Shown here: positions 26,390 to 35,457 of the stretch, piece after piece
Numbering within the stretch: position 1 is the first letter of the stretch
Layout: every line of letters begins with the position of its first letter
NCBI RefSeq assembly: GCF_015354315.1
Contig: NZ_JADKYY010000010.1
Span: forward strand, 21,844-85,843
DNA: 64,000 nt
Source: Planobacterium oryzisoli
Lineage (GTDB): Bacteria; Bacteroidota; Bacteroidia; Flavobacteriales; Weeksellaceae
Direction: 5' to 3'
Notes under the pieces: generated by a model
Told to the model about the DNA's origin: nothing
What the model saw: the letters and a program-made list of their open reading frames with translations, nothing else
Database searches by the model: none
Translations under genes and position numbers: made by a program

Positions 26390-26692
26390 ATGCTAAAGGA
26401 TTTGGAAAATGATTTCTCTGTTTTAGAAAGAAGGATTCTGAGTCTTAAGAAAGAGTATCAGGATCTTCAGTTTCAGCTTGCAGAACTTACTGCGGAACAT
26501 AAAATACTGCAGGATAAACTAGCGCTTGAACGCAGAAGAAGTCAACAACTTGAGGAAGAGCATAAAAGCATTAAACTTCATTCTGCAATTTCAGGTAATC
26601 CAGACCATAACCGCTTAATGAAAAACCATATTAATCGGCTAATAAAGGAAGTAGATTTATGCATTGCAGAACTTCAGCATAAGGGATTATAA
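26390..26692 (+). CDS. Small coiled-coil protein upstream of zapA
   Basis: A 100-aa, almost wholly helical protein with heptad-like repeats over residues 5-65 (SLKKEYQDLQFQLAELTAE, LERRRSQQLEEEHKS) and a conserved-looking tail (MKNHINRLIKEVDLCIAEL). No signal or membrane segment. The stop codon is directly followed by the ATG of zapA. Small coiled-coil proteins next to zapA suggest a ZapB-like divisome partner, but this is inference from position and shape; sequence similarity to proteobacterial ZapB is not evident by eye. Confidence 0.82.
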   Translation: MLKDLENDFSVLERRILSLKKEYQDLQFQLAELTAEHKILQDKLALERRRSQQLEEEHKSIKLHSAISGNPDHNRLMKNHINRLIKEVDLCIAELQHKGL

Positions 26693-26980
26693 ATGGAGGT
26701 AAGACGAATAACCATTACGATTGCAGGAAGAAATTATCCTCTCAATGTGCCTTCCAATGAGGAGGAAACCCTACGTAAAGTGGGAAAGCAGATTGAGACT
26801 ATGATTAAGGAATTTGAATCCAATTTTGACATACGGGACAAGCAGGATGCCTTGGCTATGTGTGCACTCAAATTAGGGACCAACGCTGAAGTAGTACAAA
26901 GTACTAATGATAAAAATATTAATGCTTCATTACAGCGTGTTCAGCATCTGAATAAGCTTTTAGAAGCAATGGAAAAGTAG
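26693..26980 (+). CDS. zapA: Cell division protein ZapA
   Basis: A 95-aa protein that bundles FtsZ filaments at midcell. The N-terminus RRITITIAGRNYPLNVPSNE is the ZapA fold with the I-G--Y-L signature, followed by EEETLRKVGKQIETMI and KQDALAMCALKLG, and a C-terminal coiled coil. Length is normal. It is directly joined to the upstream coiled-coil gene. The space after it holds a structured RNA candidate before RNase Y, reminiscent of the zapA-6S RNA linkage in proteobacteria. Confidence 0.92.
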   Translation: MEVRRITITIAGRNYPLNVPSNEEETLRKVGKQIETMIKEFESNFDIRDKQDALAMCALKLGTNAEVVQSTNDKNINASLQRVQHLNKLLEAMEK

Positions 26981-26994
26981 ATTTTCTTTTCCAG

Positions 26995-27170
26995 ACATCT
27001 GCCTACAGTAGTTCTAACACATTACAGGTAAACTCAACGCTAAACAATTACCGGGCGAAAGTTTACGGAATGGCGTGCCGTCTTGCGCGGATTACAAACC
27101 GTAAAAAACAGCTCAAATCGTGTTGATTAGGAGTTTACTCTATATCATTGAACTGCTGTAGGTTTTTTTT
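26995..27170 (+). ncRNA. ssrS: Candidate 6S-type RNA (6S-Flavo-like)
   Basis: The 225-base gap between zapA and rny holds a long rod-like structure. CCTACAGTAGTTC (27002-27014) pairs with GAACTGCTGTAGG (27150-27162), 13 bp with one wobble, and is followed by nine T. Inside, AACAC (27016-27020) can pair with GTGTT near 27120-27124, and GTAAACTC (27028-27035) with GAGTTTAC (27131-27138), eight perfect pairs. The two inner pairings would be alternatives or parts of a bulged rod. A TAGATTTT box at the zapA stop could be the promoter. A ~170-nt RNA closed end-to-end with a terminator and lying behind zapA fits 6S RNA, which sequesters RNA polymerase; Flavobacteria are known to have a 6S-Flavo class. 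Assignment is inference. Confidence 0.7.
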
Positions 27171-27205
27171 TAAACAAATTGAAACAAATTAAACTAGAAT
27201 AAAAT

Positions 27206-28777
27206 ATGGATATAGTACACTTAGTAATTGGCATTGTTGCCTTATTGATTGGAGGTGTTCTTGGCATGCTTTACAGCCGTAGCTCACTAAATTCCAAGGC
27301 AAAATTTATAATTCAAGACGCCAAGAAGAATGCAGAAAATTTACTTGAAAAGGCCTCTGTGCAAGCAGAATCTATAAAGAAGGAAAAGCAGTTACAGGCA
27401 AAGGAAAAGTTCTTAGAGTTAAAATCCCAACACGATGCAGATATTCAACAGAGAGAAAGAAAAATGCAGGAAGCCGAAAAGCGGATTAAAGATAAAGAAC
27501 AGAAACTCAACGATGATCTGAGTCGAAATGGCAAACTGGAAAAGGATCTAGACAGACAAATTGCAGATTACGCAAAGAAGACTGAATTCTTAGAGCGTAA
27601 GCAGGCAGAATTAGATACTATTACTGCGCAGAAAATTGAAATTCTGGAGAAGATTGCAGGGTACTCTGCGGATGATGCCAAGGCAGAGTTGGTGGAGACT
27701 CTAAAAGCCGAAGCCAAGACTCGTGCGCAGGCACATGTACAAACTATCATGGAGGAGGCCCAGCTTAATGCGAAGAATGAAGCAAGAAAAATTGTCATTC
27801 AGACCATCCAGCGTATTGGGACCGAACAGGCCATTGAAAACTCTGTGTCCGTTTTTAACATTGAATCGGATGAGATCAAAGGAAGAATCATTGGTAGAGA
27901 GGGACGAAATATTAGAGCTTTAGAAGCTGCAACTGGTGTGGAAATTATAGTCGACGATACTCCGGAGGCAATATTGCTGTCTTGTTTTGATCCTGTTCGC
28001 AGGGAAATTGCAAGGCTTTCTTTGCACCGCTTGGTAACCGATGGAAGAATTCACCCGGCTCGTATTGAAGAAGTTGTTGAGAAGACTAAAAAGCAAATTG
28101 AGGAGGAGATCATTGAAATAGGGAAACGTACGATAATTGATTTAGGTATACATGGTTTGCACCCTGAGTTGGTGAAGATTGTAGGTCGCATGAAGTACAG
28201 GTCCTCCTACGGTCAGAACCTTCTTCAGCATTCCAGAGAAGTGGCCAACATTGCGGCAACGATGGCGGCTGAATTAGGATTAAACGTTAAACTTGCTAAA
28301 CGTGCGGGACTATTACATGATATTGGTAAAGTTCCAGAACAGGAATCTGAGCTTCCGCATGCATTGCTAGGTATGCAATGGGCTGAAAAATATGGTGAAA
28401 ATGCGGAGGTTATTAACGCCATTGGAGCACACCACGATGAAGTGGAGATGACTTCGCTATTGTCTCCTATAATCCAAGTGGCGGATGCTATTTCTGGTGC
28501 TAGACCAGGCGCCAGAAGACAGGTACTTGAATCGTATATTCAAAGACTTAAGGACTTAGAGGCCGCAGCGATGAGTTTTGAGGGCGTCTCTAGTGCTTAT
28601 GCAATACAGGCAGGTCGTGAGCTACGGGTTATGGTTGAAAGTGGCCGAGTAAATGACGATGCTGCTTCCCAATTATCGTACGATATATCAGAAAAGATTC
28701 AAAACGAACTTACTTACCCTGGACAGGTCAGGGTGACGGTAATCCGAGAAACCCGAGCAGTTAATATTGCACGATAA
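27206..28777 (+). CDS. rny: Ribonuclease Y
   Basis: A 523-aa membrane-anchored endoribonuclease that starts mRNA decay. Domains: N-terminal helix (residues 3-22), long charged coiled coil (~30-210), KH domain ([21 protein letters not shown]), HD domain with the metal ligands in LLHDIGKV and GAHHDEVE, and the conserved C-terminus [19 protein letters not shown]. All family parts are present and length is normal. It follows the structured RNA region and ends at a strong terminator. Confidence 0.96.
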   Translation: MDIVHLVIGIVALLIGGVLGMLYSRSSLNSKAKFIIQDAKKNAENLLEKASVQAESIKKEKQLQAKEKFLELKSQHDADIQQRERKMQEAEKRIKDKEQKLNDDLSRNGKLEKDLDRQIADYAKKTEFLERKQAELDTITAQKIEILEKIAGYSADDAKAELVETLKAEAKTRAQAHVQTIMEEAQLNAKNEARKIVIQTIQRIGTEQAIENSVSVFNIESDEIKGRIIGREGRNIRALEAATGVEIIVDDTPEAILLSCFDPVRREIARLSLHRLVTDGRIHPARIEEVVEKTKKQIEEEIIEIGKRTIIDLGIHGLHPELVKIVGRMKYRSSYGQNLLQHSREVANIAATMAAELGLNVKLAKRAGLLHDIGKVPEQESELPHALLGMQWAEKYGENAEVINAIGAHHDEVEMTSLLSPIIQVADAISGARPGARRQVLESYIQRLKDLEAAAMSFEGVSSAYAIQAGRELRVMVESGRVNDDAASQLSYDISEKIQNELTYPGQVRVTVIRETRAVNIAR

Positions 28778-28790
28778 CAAAATGAAACGA

Positions 28791-28818
28791 AAACCTGACC
28801 ACGTGTCAGGTTTTTTTT
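28791..28818 (+). terminator. Terminator of rny
   Basis: AAACCTGAC (28791-28799) pairs perfectly with GTCAGGTTT (28805-28813), followed by T residues. Confidence 0.9.
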
Positions 28819-28833
28819 GATATACCAATTATA

Positions 28834-29187
28834 ATGAAAAAGTTATTTTATTTAAAGACATGCTCAACCAATAAGAAAATAATGGAGCAATTGGATCTCT
28901 CTAACTTTGCATTGCGGGAAATAAAAAGTAGTCCGGTAAGCGAAGTTGAACTTGAGGAGATGGTAAAACTAGCAGGTTCCTATGAGGCTTTATTCAGTCG
29001 GAAATCAATGCAGATCAAAGCTAGAAATATTGATCTTTCGCAGTTGGATGAAAAGCAATACCGTAAACTGATTCTTTCACACTATAGTTTTCTTAAAAGA
29101 CCTGTTGTGATTACAGAGCAGCAAATTTTTATAGGTAATGATAAAGCAGTGCAAGAGGAACTGCGTCAGGTTTATGGAAAAAAATAG
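28834..29187 (+). CDS. ArsC/Spx-family thioredoxin-fold protein
   Basis: A 117-aa small protein resembling arsenate reductase ArsC: N-terminal FYLKTCSTNKKIMEQL, with the single active-site Cys in a T-C-S-T-N-K context, DLSNFALREIKSSPVS, and the later PVVITEQQIFIGND (the R-P-[IV] block found in ArsC and Spx). No arsenic or antimonite genes adjoin, so arsenate reduction is not implied; ArsC-like proteins of this size in Bacteroidetes have unproven roles. It lies behind the rny terminator as a single gene. Confidence 0.82.
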   Translation: MKKLFYLKTCSTNKKIMEQLDLSNFALREIKSSPVSEVELEEMVKLAGSYEALFSRKSMQIKARNIDLSQLDEKQYRKLILSHYSFLKRPVVITEQQIFIGNDKAVQEELRQVYGKK

Positions 29188-29351
29188 CAGTCAAATTGAC
29201 ATTATTTACTTTTTTATGTAGTTTTTGTATGACGTAATGTCCAATAAATGAGTGGGTTACTGTCATAATTACTAAAAGGAGTGTTCGGAATATTCTTTGC
29301 GGTTTTTGATTAAAAAGAATGCAAATTATTTTTAACCAAAATCCAAATATT

Positions 29352-29771
29352 ATGACAACATTAATGAGACGAAACAGTTTGTTTGATGATTTTTTTACAA
29401 AAGATCTTTTTGATTTTGATAGTCAGAAGTCATCCGCTACTTTACCATCTGTAAATGTAAAGGAATGTGACAATGCCTTTGAAATTGAATTTGCTGCTCC
29501 TGGTATGAAAAAAGAGAATTTCAAGATCAATCTAGAAGGCAACCAACTGGAAATCTCTGCAGAGGATAAATCCGATGTACAAGATACCAGTTCGGACGGC
29601 AGATACACGCGCCGCGAGTTCAATTATAGTTCCTTCCGTCGTTCCTTCACGATTCCTGAGTCTGTAGATCAGGAAAACATTGAGGCCAGCTATACGGATG
29701 GTATCTTAAAAGTCGTAGTACCTAAGAAAGAAGTGACTGTGCACAAAGCCAAAGCAATAGAAGTGAAATAG
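29352..29771 (+). CDS. Small heat shock protein Hsp20
   Basis: A 139-aa small heat shock protein with a central alpha-crystallin domain: LPSVNVKECDNAFEIEFAAPGMKKENF split here as PSVNVKECDNAFEIEF and APGMKKENFKINLEGN, then FRRSFTIPESVDQENIEASY and GILKVVVPKKE (the A-x-x-x-x-G-I-L-V motif). It holds unfolding proteins in an ATP-independent manner. I start at 29352 (MTTLMRRNSLFDDFF), as the frame from 29319 would begin before a TATTTTTA box at 29327-29334. A terminator follows. Confidence 0.9.
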   Translation: MTTLMRRNSLFDDFFTKDLFDFDSQKSSATLPSVNVKECDNAFEIEFAAPGMKKENFKINLEGNQLEISAEDKSDVQDTSSDGRYTRREFNYSSFRRSFTIPESVDQENIEASYTDGILKVVVPKKEVTVHKAKAIEVK

Positions 29772-29796
29772 TATACTTTTGAATAGAACTTAAGCG

Positions 29797-29832
29797 AAGC
29801 GTCCAGGCAAAAATTTGTCGGGACGCTTTTAA
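29797..29832 (+). terminator. Terminator of hsp20
   Basis: AAGCGTCC (29797-29804) pairs with GGACGCTT (29821-29828), followed by TTT. It separates the convergent hsp20 and gcvT genes. Confidence 0.75.
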
Positions 29833-29850
29833 ATTGAGAACATGTATATG

Positions 29851-30930
29851 TTATACGAAAGGAAGTTTTACTACTTTGGCCTCTATTTGCTTGTTGCGTA
29901 TTTGAACGTAAATTTTGCTCTCCACTGCGGAGAACTGTTTTTCCACATAGGCCAGTCCCACACCAACTTTTAGCATAGGGGACATGGTTCCTGAGGTGAC
30001 ATGCCCAATTGTCTTTCCGTCTTCATCGACCACAGGGTATCCGTTTCTTGGAATGGCCTTTTCCTGCATGATAAAACCTACTAGTTTTCTTGTAATGCCT
30101 TTCTCCTTTAATTCGCTTATGGCAGTCTTGCCTACAAACTCACCCTTATCAAGCTTAGTGATCCATCCAAGGCCAGCTTCTAATGGTGAAGTGGTGTCGT
30201 CAATGTCGTTCCCATAAAGGCAAAAACCCTTTTCTAGGCGTAGCGTATCTCGCGCCCCTAGACCACAAGGCAGGATGCCAAATTCCTTACCCGCTTCCAG
30301 TAAGGCATTCCATACTTTAAGCACATGCTCATTCGGTAAATAAAGTTCGTACCCTCCACTCCCGGTGTATCCAGTGTTGGAAATGATAATGTCCTGGACT
30401 TCGGCTAGAGAACCTGTTGTGAAGTGGTAGTAGGATACAGTGCTCAAGTCTGCATCGGTTAGTTTCTGTAGGGTTTCTAAAGCTTTAGGCCCTTGTAGAG
30501 CCAATAAAGACATTCCATCAGAGAGATTGCTGACCTTGGCATCAAAAGCATTGTATTTGCAAATGTGAGAATAATCTTTCTCAATATTGGAGGCATTTAC
30601 TACCACGAAGTACTTTTGGTCATCAATTTGGTAGATTATCAAATCATCGATTATTCCGCCTTTCTCATTTGGAAGACATGTGTATTGTGCTTTGTTGTTT
30701 TCAAGGGTTTCCAAATTATTGGATGTGACAAACTGAAGCAAATCCTTTGCTCCCGGTCCTTCGACCATCAACTGGCCCATATGCGATACATCGAAAAGTC
30801 CGACTTTCTCACGTACTGCAAAATGCTCTTCCATAAGCCCACTGTATTGGACCGGCATTTCAAATCCAGCAAAAGGTACCATCTTGGCGCCCATTTCTAC
30901 ATGTGTAGCAAAGAGGGGTGTTTTATTCAT
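29851..30930 (-). CDS. gcvT: Glycine cleavage system aminomethyltransferase (T protein)
   Basis: GcvT moves the methylene group from lipoyl-bound glycine to tetrahydrofolate. The 359-aa protein has [17 protein letters not shown] at the N-terminus, [10 protein letters not shown], and [20 protein letters not shown], which are the family blocks including the folate-site Asp. Length is normal. It is 21 bases downstream of idi on the same strand and probably shares its transcript, though no functional link is obvious. gcvH and gcvP are not in the window. Confidence 0.95.
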   Translation of the reverse strand: MNKTPLFATHVEMGAKMVPFAGFEMPVQYSGLMEEHFAVREKVGLFDVSHMGQLMVEGPGAKDLLQFVTSNNLETLENNKAQYTCLPNEKGGIIDDLIIYQIDDQKYFVVVNASNIEKDYSHICKYNAFDAKVSNLSDGMSLLALQGPKALETLQKLTDADLSTVSYYHFTTGSLAEVQDIIISNTGYTGSGGYELYLPNEHVLKVWNALLEAGKEFGILPCGLGARDTLRLEKGFCLYGNDIDDTTSPLEAGLGWITKLDKGEFVGKTAISELKEKGITRKLVGFIMQEKAIPRNGYPVVDEDGKTIGHVTSGTMSPMLKVGVGLAYVEKQFSAVESKIYVQIRNKQIEAKVVKLPFV

Positions 30931-30951
30931 TTCTTTATTTTTTTGATCGTA

Positions 30952-31461
30952 TTAAAGATGTTGTTTATACTCGTTGAGAATGATGGTAAACCACGGAGTG
31001 AACAGGTTAGGATACGCCTGCATTTCTTTTTCTAGTTCTTCTAATGAAATATATCGGACATTCATGACCTCCTCCGGGTTTAGATGGAATTTACCATCGT
31101 AGATACCAGTAAATACATGGTCAAGTTCGTGCTCCGTTAACTCACCACCAACAGACGCTTTATAAATGAAATGGAATTTTTCTGAAATGGAGACTTCTAT
31201 TCCAAGCTCTTCCATTAACCTTCGTTTTGCAGCATCCTTGTAGGATTCTAATAGGCGCGGGTGTGAGCAACAGGCATTGGTCCACTGACCTGGAGAATGG
31301 TATTTGCTTTTGGCGCGCTGCTGCAATAGCATTTCCCCTTTTTGGTTAAATAGAAACACAGAAAATGCACGGTGTAAAACCCCAGTTTGGTGCGCCACTA
31401 ATTTATCCATTCTGCCTAAAACGTTATCTTTAGGGTCCACTAAAACTACCATTTCCTCCAT
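30952..31461 (-). CDS. idi: Isopentenyl-diphosphate delta-isomerase, type I
   Basis: Interconverts IPP and DMAPP for isoprenoids. This Nudix-fold enzyme has NACCSHPRL (active-site Cys and metal His), the Nudix-like KDAAKRRLMEELGI, and EHELDHVFTG. I start at ATG 31461; the upstream ATG at 31479 lies in or before a perfect TAAATTTG box and would not be in the mRNA. The predicted transcript starts at about 31460, so the mRNA may be leaderless, or translation may start at the second ATG (31452), preceded by GGAGG. The result is about 167-170 aa, normal for the type. Confidence 0.92.
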   Translation of the reverse strand: MEEMVVLVDPKDNVLGRMDKLVAHQTGVLHRAFSVFLFNQKGEMLLQQRAKSKYHSPGQWTNACCSHPRLLESYKDAAKRRLMEELGIEVSISEKFHFIYKASVGGELTEHELDHVFTGIYDGKFHLNPEEVMNVRYISLEELEKEMQAYPNLFTPWFTIILNEYKQHL

Positions 31462-31466
31462 ATAGA

Positions 31467-31493
31467 CAAATTTAATCATTTTTTACTAGTCAA
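31467..31493 (-). promoter_or_regulatory. Promoter of idi-gcvT
   Basis: Minus-strand TAAATTTG (31467-31474) matches TAnnTTTG and a TTG lies 16 bases upstream (31491-31493). Predicted start is at about the idi ATG. Confidence 0.6.
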
Positions 31494-31588
31494 GGCTCAG
31501 AAAAAACCCTATTGATTTTCTAATCCGATTGCATAACACTTCCTATGCATTCCTTCTGTATACTTCACCCTATTTGAACGATTATTTG

Positions 31589-31596
31589 TAATTTTG
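31589..31596 (+). promoter_or_regulatory. -7 promoter box for the HAD/serA-like unit
   Basis: TAATTTTG matches TAnnTTTG; it contains the TTG that would be the start of the longest frame, ruling that start out. The used ATG is at 31615. Confidence 0.55.
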
Positions 31597-31614
31597 GCAC
31601 TTAAATTTACTTGC

Positions 31615-32016
31615 ATGGAACCTATGGACCATAAAAACATCTCACCCTCTCTTGGCAAGGGAATCAAAAATTATCTCATTGATATTGACGGCACCATTAC
31701 AGAGGATATACCCAATGAAGAGCCAGAACGCATGGTTACCTGTCAACCATTTCCTGATGCCTTGGAAACAATAAATAAGTGGTACGATGAGGGTCACCAA
31801 ATCTGTTTTTTTACCTCTAGGACAGAGGATTTAAAGGAAATTACTGCAGAATGGTTGAACCGACACGGATTCAAATACCATAGTATTCTCTGTGGGAAGC
31901 CCAGAGGAGGTAACTACCACTGGGTAGACAATCATATTGTACGAGCCACAAGATACGAAGGTAAATTCACGGATTTTGTGGAAAAGGAAGTGACTGTTCA
32001 GGTTTTTAAAGATTAG
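31615..32016 (+). CDS. HAD-like phosphatase family protein
   Basis: A 133-aa compact HAD-fold protein: motif I NYLIDIDGTITED, motif II CFFTSRTEDLKE, and a later conserved segment WVDNHIVRATRYEGKF. It lacks a clear cap domain. Relatives are often labelled phosphoheptose isomerase, which the visible motifs do not support; the DxDGT site points to a phosphatase or related phosphotransferase. It is seven bases upstream of a phosphoglycerate dehydrogenase-like gene; a part in serine synthesis as the phosphatase is possible but unproven. Confidence 0.75.
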   Translation: MEPMDHKNISPSLGKGIKNYLIDIDGTITEDIPNEEPERMVTCQPFPDALETINKWYDEGHQICFFTSRTEDLKEITAEWLNRHGFKYHSILCGKPRGGNYHWVDNHIVRATRYEGKFTDFVEKEVTVQVFKD

Positions 32017-32023
32017 AAAGTTT

Positions 32024-32986
32024 ATGAAGATATTAGCAAACGATGGGCTTGATCAGTCCGGAATTGATGCACTCGAAACGAAAGGATTTACTGTGCTTAC
32101 TCAAAAAGTGGCGCAGGAAGAGTTAAAAGACTTTATTAATACACATAAAATAAGGACCTTGCTGGTACGCAGTGCCACGCAGGTACGAAAGGAACTTATT
32201 GATGCATGTCCCTCACTAGAAATCATTGGAAGGGGAGGAGTTGGAATGGACAATATTGATGTGGATTATGCGCGTTCTAAGAATATTCATGTGATAAACA
32301 CTCCTGCAGCATCCTCTGCATCGGTTGCAGAATTGGTGTTTGCGCATTTATTTTCAGGGGTAAGGTTTCTTCCAGATAGTAACCGCAGAATGCCCGTTGA
32401 AGGAAATAGTAATTTCATGGCCTTAAAGAAGAAATACGCCCCTGGCATCGAACTTCGTGGTAAAACCATTGGCATCATCGGAATGGGCCGAATAGGACAA
32501 GAAGTAGCCAAGATAGCTCTGGGCATGGGAATGCGCGTCCTTGCTGCAGACAGCAACGTGGGAAGAGCATCTATAAAGGTCAAGTTTTACAATAACCAAT
32601 TTATCAATGTGGATATCGAAACCGAGCCACTGGAGCAGTTACTAGAACATTCGGATTTCTTAACCTTTCACGTGCCTTCACAAACAGGAGGATATCTTAT
32701 TGGATCTGATCAATTTTCAAAGATGAAAACAGGTGTAGGTCTAGTGAATTGCTCCCGTGGAGGTATCATTGACGAGTGGGCATTGATTGAAGCGCTGGAT
32801 TCGGGAAAAGTAGCCTTTGCTGGTCTTGATGTGTTTGAGAATGAGCCACAGCCAAAAGTGGAGATTCTTACCCATCCTAAAATTTCTCTAACGCCGCATA
32901 CTGGCGCCTCAACCCTTGAAGCCCAAGACCGTATCGGTCTGTCGCTTGCTGAGCAAATTTCCAGCATTCTGCAAATCCAGAGTTAG
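32024..32986 (+). CDS. D-3-phosphoglycerate dehydrogenase-like 2-hydroxyacid dehydrogenase
   Basis: A 320-aa NAD-dependent D-2-hydroxyacid dehydrogenase. The NAD fold begins GKTIGIIGMGRIGQE; catalytic Arg is in NCSRGGIIDE, Glu in DVFENEPQ and His in TPHTGAST. The N-terminal part has GRGGVGMDNIDVDYA, usual in SerA-type enzymes. It has no C-terminal ACT regulatory domain, consistent with the short form. It is seven bases behind the HAD gene. SerA function is the likely one but serC is not adjacent, so I leave the symbol empty. Confidence 0.85.
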   Translation: MKILANDGLDQSGIDALETKGFTVLTQKVAQEELKDFINTHKIRTLLVRSATQVRKELIDACPSLEIIGRGGVGMDNIDVDYARSKNIHVINTPAASSASVAELVFAHLFSGVRFLPDSNRRMPVEGNSNFMALKKKYAPGIELRGKTIGIIGMGRIGQEVAKIALGMGMRVLAADSNVGRASIKVKFYNNQFINVDIETEPLEQLLEHSDFLTFHVPSQTGGYLIGSDQFSKMKTGVGLVNCSRGGIIDEWALIEALDSGKVAFAGLDVFENEPQPKVEILTHPKISLTPHTGASTLEAQDRIGLSLAEQISSILQIQS

Positions 32987-33028
32987 TAGCATACCCAGCT
33001 CTGAGATTATTCTATTTTGGCCTCTGGT

Positions 33029-33412
33029 CTACAGATTTTTTGAACGAAGAAGGTCGCGGATTTCCGTGAGAAGTTCTTCCTGGGTAGGTCCAGCAGGAAC
33101 AGCAGGCTCTTCTGGAGCAGTTCTGCTAAGTTTATTTGCGCCTTTGATGAGCCAGAAAAGTACTAGTGCAATACAAAGAAAGCTAATCACTGCGGAAAGA
33201 AAATTTCCGTAAGCCACCCCATTCCATGTAAGTTTAGCAATATCTTCAGCTCCCGCGGCTTTAAGTGCAGGGTTTAGAAGTAAAGGGGTAATTACATCTT
33301 CCACTAAAGAGGAAACAATTTTACCAAATGCAGCTCCAATTATTACACCCACTGCCAGGTCGATCACGTTGCCCTTAAATGCAAAAGCCTTAAATTCCTG
33401 TACAAATCCCAT
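33029..33412 (-). CDS. mscL: Large-conductance mechanosensitive channel
   Basis: MscL opens under membrane tension and releases solutes on osmotic downshock. The 127-aa protein begins MGFVQEFKAFAFKGNVIDLA, with the first pore helix GVIIGAAFGKIVSSLVEDVI (GAAFGK is the constriction), a periplasmic loop, the second helix FLSAVISFLCIALVLFWLI and a C-terminal helix. Length and both helices are typical. It converges with the serA-like gene and diverges from the NAD(P)H-hydrate repair gene. Confidence 0.96.
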   Translation of the reverse strand: MGFVQEFKAFAFKGNVIDLAVGVIIGAAFGKIVSSLVEDVITPLLLNPALKAAGAEDIAKLTWNGVAYGNFLSAVISFLCIALVLFWLIKGANKLSRTAPEEPAVPAGPTQEELLTEIRDLLRSKNL

Positions 33413-33434
33413 AATTTATTTTTAGTGTTCTCTT

Positions 33435-33442
33435 CAAAGTTA
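33435..33442 (-). promoter_or_regulatory. -7 promoter box for mscL
   Basis: Minus-strand TAACTTTG matches TAnnTTTG and lies 22 bases before the ATG at 33412. Confidence 0.5.
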
Positions 33443-33508
33443 ATAATAAATATAAATAACTTAGTATAAAGCAAACACGATTTTAATTACGATCGAAATA
33501 AAAGCTCT

Positions 33509-34993
33509 ATGTGGATACTTTCCTACCAGCAGTTGTTAGATGTGGAGCAGTTTACTGCATCCCAGCAGTCTACAACTCTTTCCCAACTTATGGAAAGGGC
33601 AGGAAGGGCATGTTTTGAAGTTCTTCTCCGCAATATTCAGCCAGGTTGTAGAGTCCACGTATTCTGTGGTTCTGGTAATAATGGTGGTGATGGACTGGTA
33701 GTTGCCCGTCATTTACTTGAAAACGAGGTGCCTTGTTTTGTATACTTGAACGCAGATAGAACCCATTGCTCGGACCTATTTGAAGAGCAACTGTCACTAA
33801 TACAAATGGACTTTCCTAAATTCATCATGAAGTGGGAGGATTTTACTTCAGAAATTACGAATAGTTGCGACATTCTTGTTGATGCTCTGTTGGGCGCGGG
33901 ATGTACCGGTCCATTACGTTCGGGTTTACAAGAAATAATTTTCCTGATGAACCAAAGTCAAGGGATTAAAGTGTCCCTGGATCTGCCCTCTGGCCTTTCT
34001 GTAGATGCGCACATGTCTGTTGAGGGAATTTTTAAAGCAGAGTATACTCTCGTTCTGGGCGCATGGAAAAGAAACCTTCTGCACCCCGAGTACGCAGAGT
34101 ACTGTGGTACTTTAATTTTTGTTCCGATCGGACTGGAATTTCCCGAAGGTTTGCGCTCCATATACGGATGCACTGTAGATACAGAGTCGGTCCGGTCTAT
34201 CTACCGCTCACGAAGCAATTTTTCCCATAAAGGCGATTACGGCAAAAGCTTTCTCATTGGAGGCAGTCTGTCCATGTGTGGTGCACTTCTTCTTGCAGTA
34301 AGGGCTTCCCTTAGGTCAGGAAGTGGGTACACGTATGCAGTAGGACCCGATGAGTGTCGCGTGGTATTACAAACAGCGGCTCCAGAAGCAATTTTTTTAG
34401 ATAAGGATGACTTTGAGGCAGATCAGGTGCATCAGGTATTTGGGATTGGACCTGGAATGGGTACAGGTGCCGAATCCCTGGCTTTACTACGCCACTTGTT
34501 GCAAAATTCTTGTTTCCCCGTTGTACTCGATGCAGATGCGCTCAATCTCATTGGGCAGAATCGCGAACTTATGGAATTAATACCGCCAATGAGTATTTTA
34601 ACGCCTCATCCCAAAGAATTTGACCGCTTATTTGGATTGCATGCTAGTTCATTTGCTCGGCTTGACACGGCATTACAGATTGCGAAAAAAAACAAAATTA
34701 TAGTGGTAGTCAAGGGCCACAGGACACAGATAGTGTGTCCGGATGGAAACATTTATTATAATCTATCTGGAAACGCCGCACTTGCAAAGGCTGGATCAGG
34801 TGATGTCCTTACGGGGGTAATTACGTCGTTAATGGCACAAAATTATGATCCAATCCAGGCGGCGGTTCTAGGCGTCTGGATTCATGGGAGAAGTGCCGAG
34901 TTGGTGTCTTTGACAAAAGGTATAGAATCGGTCGTGGCAAGCGATATTATCGAGGGCCTTTGCTTGGTTTATAGTGAGCTTAACGCTCTGTAA
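33509..34993 (+). CDS. nnr: Bifunctional NAD(P)H-hydrate epimerase/dehydratase
   Basis: Repairs damaged NAD(P)H hydrates: the N-terminal YjeF_N domain epimerises, the C-terminal kinase-like domain dehydrates with ADP. N-terminal motifs are LMERAGRACFE and FCGSGNNGGDGLVVARHL; the middle has GCTGPLR and SLDLPSGLSVD; the C-terminal part has SHKGDYGKSFLIGGS, GPGMGTG, VLDADALN, LTPHPKEFDRL and AKAGSGDVLTG, the nucleotide site. At 494 aa it is the usual fused length. Ends 9 bases from the stop of the convergent lipoprotein gene. Confidence 0.94.
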   Translation: MWILSYQQLLDVEQFTASQQSTTLSQLMERAGRACFEVLLRNIQPGCRVHVFCGSGNNGGDGLVVARHLLENEVPCFVYLNADRTHCSDLFEEQLSLIQMDFPKFIMKWEDFTSEITNSCDILVDALLGAGCTGPLRSGLQEIIFLMNQSQGIKVSLDLPSGLSVDAHMSVEGIFKAEYTLVLGAWKRNLLHPEYAEYCGTLIFVPIGLEFPEGLRSIYGCTVDTESVRSIYRSRSNFSHKGDYGKSFLIGGSLSMCGALLLAVRASLRSGSGYTYAVGPDECRVVLQTAAPEAIFLDKDDFEADQVHQVFGIGPGMGTGAESLALLRHLLQNSCFPVVLDADALNLIGQNRELMELIPPMSILTPHPKEFDRLFGLHASSFARLDTALQIAKKNKIIVVVKGHRTQIVCPDGNIYYNLSGNAALAKAGSGDVLTGVITSLMAQNYDPIQAAVLGVWIHGRSAELVSLTKGIESVVASDIIEGLCLVYSELNAL

Positions 34994-35002
34994 ATTTTTC
35001 TA

Positions 35003-35407
35003 TTACTGTTTACTATAAGCAAATGTTTTGCCTGCCGACTTATCTTCTACTAGTATTAGCTGTGATTCGGTTATACTAAAAACCATCAGGTCTTCACGGC
35101 CTGAAAAATCAATAAATACCTTTTCCGAGTGGTCGGTATCAGTGACATCAATGTACAGTTTATAGGTACCTTGATTCACTATTTGTCCATCTTCAGTGAA
35201 TTGGTACGAACCATCTGTAGTAAAAATTAATGTGGCCTGGGTTTCTGTGGTTTCTGGTGTTTCAAGTGGTCCGCCGTTACCAGGATTGGTGGACACCCAC
35301 TGCCAGGTTCCTACATAAGCAGAATTGTCTAGGTCGTCGTCTTGTTCCGAGCGGCAGGAATACAGAGACAGAAGTAAAACAGCAGTGAGTAGAATCAGTC
35401 TTTTCAT
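35003..35407 (-). CDS. Small lipoprotein, lipocalin-like
   Basis: A 134-aa lipoprotein with signal peptide and lipobox LYSC (Cys18), then RSEQDDD, which may work as a Bacteroidetes lipoprotein export-type acidic tag. The mature part (YVGTWQWVS, TLIFTTDGSYQFTEDGQIV, QGTYKLYIDV) has the GTW opening and strand pattern of the lipocalin-like/DUF5004-type small beta-barrels of Bacteroidetes. Function unknown. It has its own -7 box and converges with nnr. Confidence 0.78.
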   Translation of the reverse strand: MKRLILLTAVLLLSLYSCRSEQDDDLDNSAYVGTWQWVSTNPGNGGPLETPETTETQATLIFTTDGSYQFTEDGQIVNQGTYKLYIDVTDTDHSEKVFIDFSGREDLMVFSITESQLILVEDKSAGKTFAYSKQ

Positions 35408-35436
35408 GTTAATTTCTTTGAGAGCTTAAAGGTATG

Positions 35437-35444
35437 CAAATTTA
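35437..35444 (-). promoter_or_regulatory. -7 promoter box for the small lipoprotein
   Basis: Minus-strand TAAATTTG matches TAnnTTTG exactly and lies 29 bases before the ATG at 35407. Confidence 0.5.
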
Positions 35445-35457
35445 GCGGTGTATTTCC

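Noticed and set aside
28834..29187. Arsenate resistance gene
   Set aside because: Only the fold and one Cys fit; no arsenic-related gene is near.
31615..32016. Phosphoheptose isomerase
   Set aside because: No SIS domain is seen; the motifs are those of a HAD-fold phosphatase.
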